Below are positions 35,330 to 45,430 of a stretch of DNA of 64,000 nt, in pieces. The notes under the pieces were generated by a model. That model had not been told where the DNA came from. It worked only from the letters and a program-made list of their open reading frames with translations, and did no database searches. This DNA comes from Micrasema longulum (taxonomy: Eukaryota > Arthropoda > Insecta > Trichoptera > Brachycentridae), in the NCBI GenBank assembly GCA_022494885.1, contig JAGVSM010001002.1, positions 248,001 through 312,000 of the forward strand. The letters run 5' to 3'. Position numbers and translations under genes: made by a program. How positions within the stretch are numbered: the first letter of the stretch is position 1; each line of letters starts with the position of its first letter.

Positions 35330-35852
35330 TCACGCCATTTCCCCGTAGGGGTAAAAAGAGAGAATGGACCGCCACACACGTCTATCCTTGCATACATTCC
35401 GAGCTTCTTTTACATTCAAACATTTTGTCATACATGCCCTTTGGTTCTGTCTTCTTTTGACATGACCAGACTTAAGATTTTGGTTTATCTGATCATGCCA
35501 CGTCTTCCTTGGTCGTCCTCGTCTCACGTTACCGTTAATTTTCGCCATAAATATGGTGTAAGTAAATACTTGTTTTACCATTCTTTCGTCGTCCATTCGT
35601 TTCACGTGACCAAACCATCTTAGATACCCTTTCTTAATCTTATCAATTATACTTGACTCAGATTTAAACTTTCGCCTGATTTCATCATTCGTGACCCTGT
35701 CATATATTGATTTCCCACACATTCGTCTAAGAGATCGCATTTCAACCACGTTCACTCGGCTTTCATCCTTCCTCTGCCAGTTCCATGTTTCACTTCCATA
35801 CATAAAATGTTGGTACTAAAACTCCGTTGTGCACTGCCAGTTAAGCTTCGAT
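35330..35852 (-). mobile_element. LINE 3' end, family L-a copy 2 (157-codon open frame)
   Basis: The minus frame is open from MYGSETWNWQRKDESRVNVV to the stop after SFYPYGEMA (35330..35803). It contains RSLRRMCGKSIYDRVTNDEI, KKGYLRWFGHVKRMDDERMV and GNVRRGRPRKTWHDQINQNL. Compared with the copy at 3.4 kb it keeps one frame over the whole C-terminal region but has a short extra segment (TYTIF) after MVKQVF. A one-base change breaks the frame just before MYGSETW. The copy is truncated near 35852, at a (GATTC)n run. Confidence 0.88.
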
Positions 35853-36008
35853 TTGATTCGATTCGATTGACCTGTAGATACAATTGAAGAATGTTAACTT
35901 TTCATTGTTATCGGGGCCCAGGTAGTCACACTACAAGTGAAAGGCCTTTGGGTGTTAATAAATTTATTTATTATATAAAGGTATATTAATACAAAATAAA
36001 TATAAAAA
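35853..36008. other. Short spacer with (GATTC)n run
   Basis: GATTTGATTCGATTCGATTG at 35851-35870 is a small degenerate pentamer repeat at the truncation point of the LINE. Nothing else is seen. Confidence 0.5.
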
Positions 36009-36080
36009 TATTTACAACTCGTTAAAAATGGCCCTTTAAAATGAAATATTTAGGTAAGTCATAAGAAGGCAAATATTTAT
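36009..36080 (+). mobile_element. SINE-1 body fragment, headless
   Basis: TTTACAACTCGTTAAAAATG followed by ATGAAATATTTAGGTAAGTC is the reverse of the SINE-1 body at 58.17-58.23 kb. The tRNA-like head is absent, so the copy is 3'-part only. Confidence 0.75.
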
Positions 36081-37040
36081 TTTCTCATAAAAAAAAAAAA
36101 TTGAAATGAATATTTTTGTATAAATACATTGAACTCCTTAATAAAAATACCAGTCTCGAAAATGTTGCGAAATCGATGAAACCGGTCACTGGATATTCTA
36201 AATTTGTGGAAGTATCACTCGTTTTTTATTTATATAATAAAAATAAATGTTTGCTTATTTGTCTCTGAGTAAAAATGCGAAAATTGAAATAAAAATAGCA
36301 AAAAACCGGTAAATGAAATAAACAATTACAATAATTGATCAGGCCAACAAGTATGTAAACATCAAATACTCGTAGAGTGGAAAAAATAAAATATTTATAA
36401 ATAGACAATAACCATTAAATTCCGTAAACCAAACACTTGAGTAGAGTTTTATATAATCTGGACGGGGAACTAATTTTTTGATTAATCAGTAGGTACCTAT
36501 CAAATATCCAATCGAATGATTCTTGCAATTTGGGAGCAAACGTGAAAGAAGATTCTTGCTATCAAGATGTAAGAAGGATGTAACTTATAGCGTTTATTAT
36601 AAAACCGTCATTAACATTAAATTTACTATAAACCTCTTTCGCCCAGATATTTATTTATTTATTTTATTAAAATAAACGGCAAATCTGCCTTTTACAAACA
36701 TTTATAATACAAACATATTTGGCTTAAAATATATATATTTTTTTAAAACATAAATTTCCTTGTACCCAAGATTTACAAAAAAAAATTAAACCTAAAAATT
36801 ATACAAGATTTATATAAAAAAAAAATACACAGCATATTCAGTAGAAAGTTTAAATAATAAAAAATTCTGCAGTAATATAATAAAAAAATCATAAGTACTG
36901 TTTCATACAGCTGGGCATAGTGAACAAAAAACTTTATATATTATGAAATGCATGAATAAATAAATATAATGCAAACGGTATTAAATTGGTTATTTCATCT
37001 AGTGATCTTGATTATTTTTTGTGACATGAAGGTAAAATAA
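36081..37040. other. AT-rich stretch with LINE-like 3' tail
   Basis: On the minus strand, AAAAGGCAGATTTGCCGTTT and then (AAAT)n at about 36650..36720 resembles a LINE 3' end. No coding remnant precedes it. Confidence 0.4.
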
Positions 37041-37420
37041 CCTGTATCCAGGCAGATGGAGAATACAGTTCTGTATGTGTAATAGAACCAGAACCCTGGA
37101 CGCGTGTTTTCAACTCGATGGCAGGTCTCAGGTAAATATTCAGAATAAGAAAATCACGCGGAGATAAGTTGGCTTCGTTATGAACTGGTTGGCGCGTTCG
37201 CTCACCATTCTCGAGGTACGATTCCTGACAGGGTGGACATGAAATATTAATTTCAAAGGTGGTTTAAAATGCAGTATTAAATTGTTCTTGCGATTGGCGT
37301 CTGAAGCGTAAGACTGATCGCCTTGCCTTCATGTAACAGATTATCTGAATACGATGCATTTGGTTTACAAATGCAGTGCCCTATGAAACACTGTGTGCAG
37401 AATAGGAAATGATGATAAAG
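37041..37420 (+). mobile_element. SINE-3, most complete long copy
   Basis: Three parts are seen in order. A 5' module, 37041..37180, has CAGGCAGATGGAGAATACAG, GAACCAGAACCCTGGACGCG and CAACTCGATGGCAGGTC. A tRNA-like head, about 37181..37240, has GAACTGGTTGGCGCGTTCGC and the B-box-like GGTACGATTCC. A body to 37420 has TCTGAAGCGTAAGACTGATC and ATGCAGTGCCCTATG. Short copies at 60212..60475 and 61981..62173 begin directly at the head. Confidence 0.8.
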
Positions 37421-37489
37421 ACGATAATTTTATTACGCTCTCTTTTTTCCACCTAAAACGGAAGACTTTTTATTGTTTTAAAAAATTTG

Positions 37490-38160
37490 ACGCGTCCGTG
37501 TTTTGTAATATTATTTGTCTCCTACCGGTTTAAAGTAATCCCGTTACTTTCAGGTATTACTGGATAGTGCTTTCGGCACTCGGAGACCAGTTTACACTTT
37601 CCACTACCACCATGCTGAATATTTCCACACAATGTGTTGTTTATTGCCCGTTGCCTGCTTAAAATATTACAGCGGCAAATTTGGATAAGTGCCGCAGGCT
37701 CCGGCTCGTTAGAATAATACCCGATAATTCACAACTGTCATTTGCCTTAATATTTCCCTTAAAACGCATAATTTTAAATCCTTTGTGCCCGCAAACTCAG
37801 GTGTTAATTAATAACAGCGAATCTCATTCTCGAAATTATCTCCATCGGTAGGCCGGGCACGAATACGCCGTTTAAAGATAAGCGCTGCCAAAGTGTTAAC
37901 GGCAGTAATGACTTTAATTGTGCCAACTCTTCTCATTTAATTGTTTCGAAAATCGTTTAAAAATAAAGCCTAAAACTCGGAAGGAATCGAAACGTGAACC
38001 GTTCGCCTGTAGAGGTCAATAAGAACGTTTGAACGATTTCTAGACACAAAATTGAATGCCTCTTTAATTAACAGAATTCACTGATATTCGAACATTTATC
38101 AGTTATGTAATGCTTATCTTACGCTTCTCTTTTCTTAATTAATTACCCTATATTATAAGA
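37490..38160. other. Large mixed-composition island, candidate enhancer-like block
   Basis: About 600 bp of even composition with homeodomain-type cores (TTAATTAATAAC, CTTTAATTAAC), CpG steps and stops in every frame. It sits 330 bp before the splice-acceptor-bounded block at 38488. Neither coding sequence nor repeat copies were found. A conserved non-coding element is the simplest reading. Confidence 0.4.
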
Positions 38161-38487
38161 ACGAACAACCCCAAAGGATCAATAAAGTCACGTTAAAAAA
38201 CTGTTATATTTTTAATCCAAAAAAAATAATATTTTTAATAATTTATACGAATATTTTTCATTATAAAAATGTAGTTTCTTCGACAGTTATACTCACACAA
38301 GTTATAACACGAGGGTAGAAATATTGACACAAAATGTATAATATCCACCGAATTATCACTTAAACACGTACATAGACAAAATATTTCAATCTCATCTGTG
38401 AAATAAAAAAAAACTTATTAAAATAATTCAAAGTTGAGCGTTTTTCTAAGAATTTGCATTGATTTGACGAGTGTTTTCTATTTTCAG
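38161..38487. other. AT-rich stretch ending in a splice-acceptor-like tract
   Basis: AT-rich, intron-like sequence ends in GTGTTTTCTATTTTCAG, a strong polypyrimidine tract plus CAG (AG at 38486..38487). A second AG follows at 38496. Confidence 0.5.
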
Positions 38488-38701
38488 ATCCTTTAGAAAG
38501 ATGATTCGTCGGTGTGTAAGGCTTTGGGGCACAATATGGCGCCCCTTGCGGCACAGATTGGAAACATGTCAGGGGCAGGCCACGCGCCCCCGGCGCCCGC
38601 GCCCCTGCTACCCCTCTACAAAAGGCTATACACTCTATAGAGCCCCCCCGGATGTAAGCAGCCCTCTATCCCCAAAGCCGTCAAAATCACACCCCCTTTA
38701 A
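38488..38701 (+). other. Possible terminal exon (Ala/Pro-rich, unrecognised)
   Basis: It starts after the acceptor described before it and is very G+C-rich. Using the second AG (38496), the frame from 38497 encodes KDDSSVCKALGHNMAPLAAQ, IGNMSGAGHAPPAPAPLLPL and YKRLYTL, then TAG at 38638..38640. Using the first AG, a different frame is open to 38701 and is Arg/Pro-rich (RHRLETCQGQATRPRRPRPC). The first option looks more protein-like to me. I recognise no family in either. CpG-rich sequence stays open by chance more easily, so this may be non-coding. Confidence 0.35.
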
Positions 38702-38999
38702 ATCTGACAGCGTCATGTGACACGGAAGACTGTTAAGAATGATCTCAAAATGTATTTACTGAAGGAAAAATAATCAAGTATTTCGGAGATTAGAGTTTTT
38801 CTTAAATGAAGTGCCTTCTTTCTTGACAGACCACAACCTTATCAAGATTTTTTTCTTTTCAAATGTTCAGCAGAGAAGACAGTTGAAACCAAATATCTGT
38901 CAAAACATAAATGTAATAAAATCACACGTACAAAAAATGTTAAAGTTTGATCATTTTGTCTTTTAACTATTATATATGATATGAAATAATTTATGTTTT
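38702..38999. other. AT-rich stretch, no gene seen
   Basis: No coding region or repeat was recognised. If 38488-38640 is a terminal exon, this would be its 3' flank. Confidence 0.4.
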
Positions 39000-39721
39000 T
39001 TTTAAATTTATTTATTTAACTTTTTGTACGTAATGTTATTTGTACATTGGCGAGCTTATTGCCGAATGGCAATTTTTTCCAACCAACCGATAAAATAAAA
39101 GTTTTATTTTTATAATTCAAGTTACAGAACATATTCGATAGATAAAAACATTAAATAGCTAAATATATATTAAAATAGAAATAAACGTAATAAATTACCT
39201 TTAATCAAAACTATTACTCAATGGAAAAAAAGAAAAAAAGAGGAAAGGAGATGTTTCTTCAGACGTGATTTAAATTGAGATAATGTAGTAACTTCTTTGA
39301 TGGTGGATAAAAGATGATTCCACAGTCGAGCCGCATGGACACTATATGAGTTAGAGAAGAAAGAGGAATTGTGGATGGGTATTAAAAGAGTGCCTTGAGA
39401 ATTAGAACGAAGAGGTAAACCATGAACTGATAAGCGTTGAAATTTTTCACGCAGGTATATAGGAGCGTTAAGACTATAAAGTGAGAGGGAGTGATAGTCT
39501 CTCCGCTGTCTAATTTTGAGCCATTTCAGTTGCCTACGATAATCAGAAATGTGGTCATATTTCCTAAGACCAAAAATGTACCTTATGCATGTTATTACCT
39601 CGCCAAATATTTGACATTTAGTCAAGTCTAGATAAAAATCCATAAGATTGAGATCCGCCAGGTAGATTCGATTAAAAATAAAGTTTGTGAAAAAAAAACA
39701 CGAATCAATAAAATGCAACAA
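39000..39721 (-). mobile_element. LINE 3' end, family L-b copy 1, 167-codon open frame
   Basis: The minus frame 39218..39721 is a LINE C-terminal region: ITCIRYIFGLRKYDHISDYR, RQLKWLKIRQRRDYHSL, LREKFQRLSVHGLPLRS and HAARLWNHLLSTIKEVTTLS, QFKSRLKKHLL. C-x-R-x-I-F-x-L-R-K-x-D-H-I and the final A-x-x-x-W-N-x-L-P/L-x-x-I...F-K-x-x-L-K-x-x-L are standard for the tail of Jockey/CR1/L2-type polyproteins. The 3' untranslated part (GCCATTCGGCAATAAGCTCG) ends in (AAAT)n near 39000. The RT core is missing, but the remaining frame is unbroken, so the insertion is fairly young. Confidence 0.88.
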
Positions 39722-40744
39722 TAGTAAACACTGAAAAATATATCATATTTTAGTGACTGCACATAATATAAGGTTTCTAGTAGCACTACAATATTAAATT
39801 ATTTTTTAAACTTTAACAATATTTGTCCCCAGTAATTTTCAGTAAGTAATTTTTGATTTTACACTGGAAAGTTAAACCAGTTTTTCCTCGGCAATGCAAA
39901 CTTACTCACCAAAGTTCCCAAATAAACATTACAGTAAAACAGATAAAGAGTAAATCAAGAATCAGGGTTGCCGAACGTCGGTTGTTTTCCGGACCCCAAA
40001 TATGCAGCTCCGTTACCGGTGCGCTTCGGTTAGCTTATCTTGATGCAATGCCACAGAATACACGTTATAAATGAAGCGACGCTATCCGCCTGCAATACGA
40101 GTAGATAACCACATGTTTTTATTTGCATAATAATGTCAGAACTGTATTGTTACGGCAGCAGTAGCGAAACGTGAGTCAGTTTCAGCTTTGGAGATCCCAA
40201 AAAAGAGCACAGCGTAAGTGCTTGACCATTAATAATTTTTGCATCACAAAAGGTCAGAAGACAATTTTGTAAAGGACGAAATAAAAAGGGCTGAGAAATA
40301 TAACGAAATTTCTGTCATATTATTGTAAATTTAATCCCTGTGCTAGAACTCATGTTTTGATAACGATTTGACTGCGGTGTCGTTGAATATTTATTTATTT
40401 ATTATAAAGAAACATACAGGCAACAATGACCAAATCACACAACAAAAATAAAGTTGAATGACAGACGAGCAAAGTTTCTAAATAATAATCATACATATAT
40501 AATTAATTATGGTACATTCTTAAAAGATGATGTGTTTGTGTGCATTTGTATGAAAGTACGTGTTCAGCCGAATGTAAGATGTGTAATGTCAATGCAAAAT
40601 AACTTTACCGAGCGATATTATCCGAAAAATATATTTTGAATTATTGCTTACAAATACTTACCTTGAGGCTTTGAATTTGAGATAAAAAAACTTTTGAATC
40701 GCTCAAATGCAATTTTTAAATACCGCGCAAAATTATTTTTTTTG
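39722..40744. other. Mixed stretch, no gene seen
   Basis: A TTATTTATTTATTTATTATAA run at 40391 may be another retroelement tail in the minus sense. The interval 39950-40100 is less AT-rich. No gene is supported. Confidence 0.4.
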
Positions 40745-41690
40745 TGTTAAAAAATCTTTATTACCATAAAAAACAATACACACAATAAAAAAATGGAACA
40801 CTTCAGGTTTAACTTGCCAAAAAAGAGTCTAGCTCTTGTGTTTGGCAAGTTTACAAAATAATATAAAAAAGAAACAAAAATGCAAAACAAAATAATACAA
40901 TAAATAAAAAATTAAACAATTTAAAAAATTGAAAAAATTTAACACTTATAAAAACATAAATAAAAAGACAAAATTAATAAATTGATTAAAACAGGCACAT
41001 ATATACAAATCACTATATTTTCAAAATACAGTTAATGTAAATCATGTCAGAATGCTTTTCTTTCATTTATCCTTGAATTTTCCGTAATTTATTTATTTCC
41101 GTAGATTTTGTGATAAATTATTGAAAAGCTTCCGATGTGTAATTATGTTTGGCCGTAGTAGTTTTAATTCTCTTTAGAGCGAGGCATCCTGTTCTTAACC
41201 TTCCCGTAATACAGTCCGATGGGCGGCTCTCCTTATGCTCTTGGAGCATACAACACTTTTCATAGATATCCCCCACTCTTAAAACATTAAATTCCTTGAA
41301 CAGTTCGGTAGTTGGGAAGAAGGATGATGTATATAGTATTATTTTGATATTTTTTTGAAGCACATTTAAGGGTCAAAGATGAGCGTTAAAAGCCCCTCCC
41401 CATCCAACTATTGCATATAAAAAAATTGACTGTACTAAAGCATGATAAACTGTCTTAAATTAATCCGTCGATAAAATACCTCTAAGCTTTAAAAATATGT
41501 GCAATAATTTTCTTTGTCTTTGGCACATTGAATCTATATATTCTGTCCATTTAATATTTCTGTCGATCATTATTCCTAGATATTTTATCTTAAATTTTTC
41601 CGTCGGGGTAACACATTGAGAAAGACAGTTTGTATGGTCCCCGCAGTTTTTGAAGTAAGCTAAAAAAATATGCATTTTTATATTATAACA
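40745..41690 (-). mobile_element. LINE fragment, family L-c (RT C-terminal region plus 3' UTR)
   Basis: Three minus-strand segments read in order. At 41460..41675: KIKYLGIMIDRNIKWTEYID, the end of the RT thumb. At 41370..41460: VYHALVQSIFLYAIVGWGGA, with an in-frame TGA after FNAHL. At 41118..41363: LQKNIKIIL, TTELFKEFNVLRVGDIYEKC. Conserved YLGI-ID and ALVQS-L-Y-GWG motifs identify a non-LTR polyprotein. The tail 40745..41110 holds an AATAAAG signal and an imperfect hairpin around TTGCCAAA/TTTGGCAA. It is dead through a frameshift and stops. Confidence 0.85.
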
Positions 41691-42349
41691 TGTTAAAATA
41701 ACTGTTTTTTTTTAGCTATTTGTCGATTCCCAATATAAATAAATCTTCTCGTATGTGTCCAAGGATAAAATAGCATTCCCATTGTATAGATATATTTACA
41801 TACTCAAACTTTTCTGGCATCAGTATGACTCTATGCAGGTTTAGTTGCGGATTCATCATAATTAAGGGTGTCACCGCGTCAATGGGAAACCGTGAACTCA
41901 AAACACACATTATCAATATTAACTGAACACAGAGACGTATTATTTCGGCTCAGTAATGAACCCGCTACAATGAACTTTAGCATCAGATTACTATCGAAAT
42001 CTAAAACATATAATTTAGCAAGGTAGAGGTTGGACATGTCAATATTTTGCTTTCATTGATTTTTCACATTTTTTTTTACATTGATATAACAATGGGGTTC
42101 CATATAAACAAATGTATGTCTGTTATAGGTCTTTGCTTGATAGATTAAAGTTTTATGAAAAATCAGACAAATAAATTAATTTTTCAACCCAAAATAAATT
42201 ATTTAATATTTCATTTTAACGTTCATTTGTTTAAACATTAGGTTTTTATTTTTATTTAAAATCTGCATAAACTTATAAAAATGAGCTTACACTGGAAAAA
42301 TAAGTTAGTATGAAAATAAGCATTGAGTTAATTCTTAAAAATATGTAAA
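41691..42349. other. AT-rich stretch, no gene seen
   Basis: A 66-codon minus frame at 41716..41916 may be a decayed upstream part of the LINE at 40.7-41.7 kb, but no motif supports this. Confidence 0.4.
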
Positions 42350-42653
42350 AAAAATAAAATCTTGTGAACTTCATCAAGGAAAAGTGTTGCATGGCAACGC
42401 AGATTTTGTACATAGACAAATGATGAAAAATGGTCCCGATATGTAGTTTTAATTTAAGAAATATTCCGCCAAGCCTCTTGTCAGTGGGTGGGCAAGAAAT
42501 GATGAGGAATAAAGTTATGTAAAATACACCACCACACTTAGACCATTTGAATAAATAACGTTTCTTGGATTTCTTTCTTGTAACTGGCTGGAATCGAACT
42601 TGGGTCGCCAGTTTCACCGTTAGCTGTTTAACCAACTCCGCCACGACACCAGT
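42350..42653 (-). mobile_element. SINE-4 (tRNA-derived)
   Basis: The minus strand starts with a tRNA-like head: TGGTGTCGTGGCGGAGTTGG (A box) and AGTTCGATTCC (B box; 42590..42600 on plus). A body of about 230 bp follows, including GTGGTGGTGTATTTTAC and AAATGGTCC, and then an AT-rich 3' side. A 135-codon open frame runs through it, but its start is the SINE head and it resembles no protein, so it is not a gene. It is the only copy of this family in the window. Confidence 0.75.
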
Positions 42654-43178
42654 CAGGTAATTCACGTCAAAGATAATCATAAGAACGTTAGCATTTTTAA
42701 ACTGATTTATTTACTTAAGGGTTGTTTATTACACATTATTAAAGATATGAGTCCTAACTCCATGGGACTAAAAGTTATGTGTTGAGTTGGGACGAGCAAT
42801 TAGTTGACACAGACACACAAGTGTATTTCATCACATATATTATATAGGACCAGAAACATATAAATATACTTTGTTTAAAACAAAGTATATGTCACATCAA
42901 TAGGTAAACATTAAACTCTAACATTCGGAAAATCATCAAGGAGTTTCCTTTTAAAATCCCTCCCACTCAGGGAAATCCAGTCTTCAACTCCTCTCTTGAA
43001 AATGGTTTTTGTCCTTGAGAACTTAATACGCTCTTCCAAAATTGTTAAGTTATCAAGGCGATTTAAATCACATAACCAATACAGTGATCTTGATGCGCGC
43101 AAGGAACAAATGAAATTAAAAAGTTTTAGTGTTGTTTTAATAATCTTTGATGTACTCGTACAAATATTTTTTTATTTG
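42654..43178. other. AT-rich stretch, no gene seen
   Basis: A 63-codon minus frame at 42911..43102 (ILEERIKFSRTKTIFKRGVE) is unrecognised. A short inverted repeat, TATACTTTGTTT / AAACAAAGTATA, lies at 42866-42889. Confidence 0.4.
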
Positions 43179-43570
43179 AAATTTATTTATAAACCCTTAC
43201 GGATTACAAACATTTCACAATTTTTTTTTTCTTTTTTAAATTTATAATAGGTTGTTGGTGATAATATGTTCGATATCTTTTGTAAAGGTTGTCTGAGTCT
43301 TTTGTTTAGTTTTGTCTGGTAGTCTATTGTATAATTTCAGTCCCTGGTTTATAAGTCTTGACTGTCCTTGTTTCGTTTTAGAATGTTGTGTTTGATATTG
43401 TTCTGACATTCTGGTATAGTGTCCGTGCTTACTTCAATTTTTAAAAGTTTTAATTTTTCGTCTACAGTTACATCAGTGGCTACTTGATAAATAAATTTAA
43501 TCAACTCTAGTTGAAAAAGTTCAGTAAAATTAGATTGTTTAGTTTGTTCAAAAAGTTCTTTAATTGCTCT
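43179..43570 (-). mobile_element. LINE 3' end, family L-d (C-terminal tail)
   Basis: The minus strand encodes ELFEQTKQSNFTELFQLELI, KFIYQVATDVTVDEKL and then, after a one-base shift, MSEQYQTQHSKTKQGQSRLI, NQGLKLYNRLPDKTKQKTQT and a TAA at 43242..43244. Lys-rich sequence ending G-x-x-x-Y-N-x-L-P is the usual end of LINE ORF2. The 3' end (CGTAAGGGTTTATAAATAAA) is shared exactly with the first bases of the window. Confidence 0.8.
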
Positions 43571-44261
43571 TTTCTTTATTTTTATTTTAAAAATAAAATA
43601 AATTTGTGGACGCTGTTAAATTTCTATGGCTTGTTACAAAATCCTCAAAATGGCGTCCACGTCAGGCGTTACCATTGGGCAGCCTTGATGGAGGAATTAT
43701 ACTGGGAATTACATACTATTGTGGTCGACTGACCATTCCACGCGTTTCTGGGGTTTTGTTACTTTGCTTAATTAAGTGCACAGTGTATTTTAATGGCGAT
43801 CAAACTAGACTCACGTGGCGCCCAGAGGGTGTGACAGACCGTTAATATCCTAAATGGGGCGGTTGACAACCCTGACAGCGTATGTCGGACAGTAGTAATT
43901 ATAATTAAGGTAAAAATACAATTGAGATAGAAGGTGAAAGTAAACAAGCCGGTGATGACGTTCCATTAATCTTTATAAAACGTCGCTATTATCGTGACCT
44001 TACCGAAGTACTTAAAGCATATCCGGGTAATTCCTGTATCAAAACTGTACGTATTTGTCTTCAGTGATCATTGGAAAAACAGGTGAAAAACTCTTTAAAT
44101 TTTTTACAATCAACACGATGTTACCTACTTCAAAATATTTTTTTAAAATTCTGTATGATTTCAAAACTATTTCCACTTTTCAAAATTAAACTAAAATTTT
44201 ATAATGGTAAAATTGTGCAAATAAATACTATTATGTAGCTACATAGTCATATTTTCATCTT
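43571..44261. other. Mixed stretch; less AT-rich block at 43600-43900
   Basis: The block 43600..43900 (TGGCGTCCACGTCAGGCG, GGCGCCCAGAGGGTGTGAC) has two overlapping plus frames of 73 and 79 codons that are unrecognised. No splice sites or repeats were identified. Confidence 0.35.
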
Positions 44262-44335
44262 TTCGTTATTTCCATATCCACAACCTGTGGTGCATAGGGG
44301 ACTGAATTAGAAATCCACTTGCAGCATGCAGGGAT
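44262..44335 (-). repeat. SINE-3 body fragment
   Basis: TTATTTCCATATCCACAACC and GTGGTGCATAGGGGACTGA resemble the 3' part of the minus-strand SINE-3 at 61981. The head is absent. Confidence 0.45.
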
Positions 44336-44439
44336 GATGATGAATTAAAAATCATTTGATGTAATAAAACGGATTTAAGAATACATATATTAAAAACACC
44401 CGTAAACGAGGGACGTCATATTTCTTTTGTTATAAAATG

Positions 44440-44570
44440 AAATTTTTGCGCTCTAATAATTAACTAAAATATTTCAAAATGGGAATCAAGTTGTAATAGA
44501 GAGGGGTTTGAATCTTGGACCTCTGCTCCGTGAGTCCTCGACACTAGCCATGGAACCGCAACCGGGTTTA
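44440..44570 (-). mobile_element. SINE-1 copy with internal deletion
   Basis: TTTTGCGCTCTAATAATTAA, GGGAATCAAGTTG, a decayed B box (GGGGTTTGAATCTTGG) and CCGTGAGTCCTCGACACTAG follow SINE-1 order. About 50 bp of the body, including the ACAACTCG part, are deleted. Confidence 0.75.
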
Positions 44571-44598
44571 AACCCTTTAAATAATAAACGTGGAAATA

Positions 44599-44614
44599 TA
44601 TCGTCGGTGGTACT
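44599..44614. repeat. Left arm of a 16-bp inverted repeat around SINE-2
   Basis: TATCGTCGGTGGTACT is the exact reverse complement of 44866..44881. The arms bracket SINE-2a and AT-rich flanks. They may be the ends of an older small element that the SINE entered. Confidence 0.85.
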
Positions 44615-44639
44615 ATATTTTTTTAATAAATTTATTATT

Positions 44640-44812
44640 TATTTTTGCACCACAACAGGCCAGAAGGCCCAATTACAGTGGTGAATTACATCACAGAACA
44701 CCCTGACTTGAGAAAAAAATCATTTTTTTTAATGTTTGTGTTCTCACCGGGAATCGAACCCGGAACCTTCCGTGCGTGAGTCAAGCGTCTGGACCACTAC
44801 ACCACGGAGACC
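44640..44812 (-). mobile_element. SINE-2, full copy (tRNA-derived)
   Basis: The minus strand begins GGTCTCCGTGGTGTAGTGG, a near-canonical tRNA A-box region, and has an exact B box GGTTCGATTCC with a paired T-stem (CCGGG...CCCGG; 44750..44760 on plus). The body carries TGTGATGTAATTCACCACTG and GGCCTTCTGGCCTGTTGTGG and ends in an AT-rich tail. The tRNA part resembles tRNA-Val/Asp types, but its anticodon arm is not intact, so it is not a functional tRNA. Other copies lie at 61700..61873 and 45885..45944. Confidence 0.88.
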
Positions 44813-44865
44813 TCCTACCTTAGGATCCCTGGATAAAAAAATAATTTATAGAAACGCGGTATTGC

Positions 44866-44881
44866 AGTACCACCGACGATA
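44866..44881. repeat. Right arm of the 16-bp inverted repeat around SINE-2
   Basis: AGTACCACCGACGATA pairs exactly with 44599..44614. Beyond the arms the similarity falls to AT-rich sequence. Confidence 0.85.
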
Positions 44882-45430
44882 TGGCATTTCATATTTTTTG
44901 TTTGTCGTTTTAATTTCACAAACAACTCTAGGAGTGTAAATGTTATGTGAAAACTTTTAACAAACTTAGCACTCGAATTTCGATTCGTTCAAAGCTGACA
45001 TTATCCTACGATAACAGTATTCGGTCTTCATACTGTTAAGAAGATGGGGAAAGTTTTAATAAGATATCCATCAAACTCAAGAGCATTACCACACAATATA
45101 ATATGTTCGCATTCTAAATTACTCGTATAATATAGCTGGAATGGCTTTGAATAATCGTTCACACTAATTCGCGTACAAAGATTACAAAGAAAAATTATTT
45201 TATTACGATGTACATTTTCCACAATTCTAAAGATTTCAGATTACATTAAGATAAATCTTTCGGAACCCTCGATTTAGAAAAAAGAAAATAATTGTTCTCT
45301 TACAATATTTGGAGAAAATAAAAAAAATATGAAAACGTGAATGTTTTTTGCAGGTTTTTCAGTAGAACTTGTAAAAATACAAAAATAGAGAAAAAATAAA
45401 TTTAAGGAAATTTTCATGTCCCGAACACAT
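44882..45430. other. AT-rich stretch, no gene seen
   Basis: No coding region or recognised repeat. Confidence 0.5.

Noticed and set aside
42273..42680. 135-codon minus-strand open frame as a gene
   Set aside because: It begins in the tRNA-like head of SINE-4 and runs through its body; no protein family is visible and the frame is a by-product of the SINE.
44740..44812. True tRNA gene (Val/Asp type)
   Set aside because: A and B boxes and T-stem are good but the anticodon arm is degenerate, and a SINE body with AT-rich tail is attached; other copies share the body.
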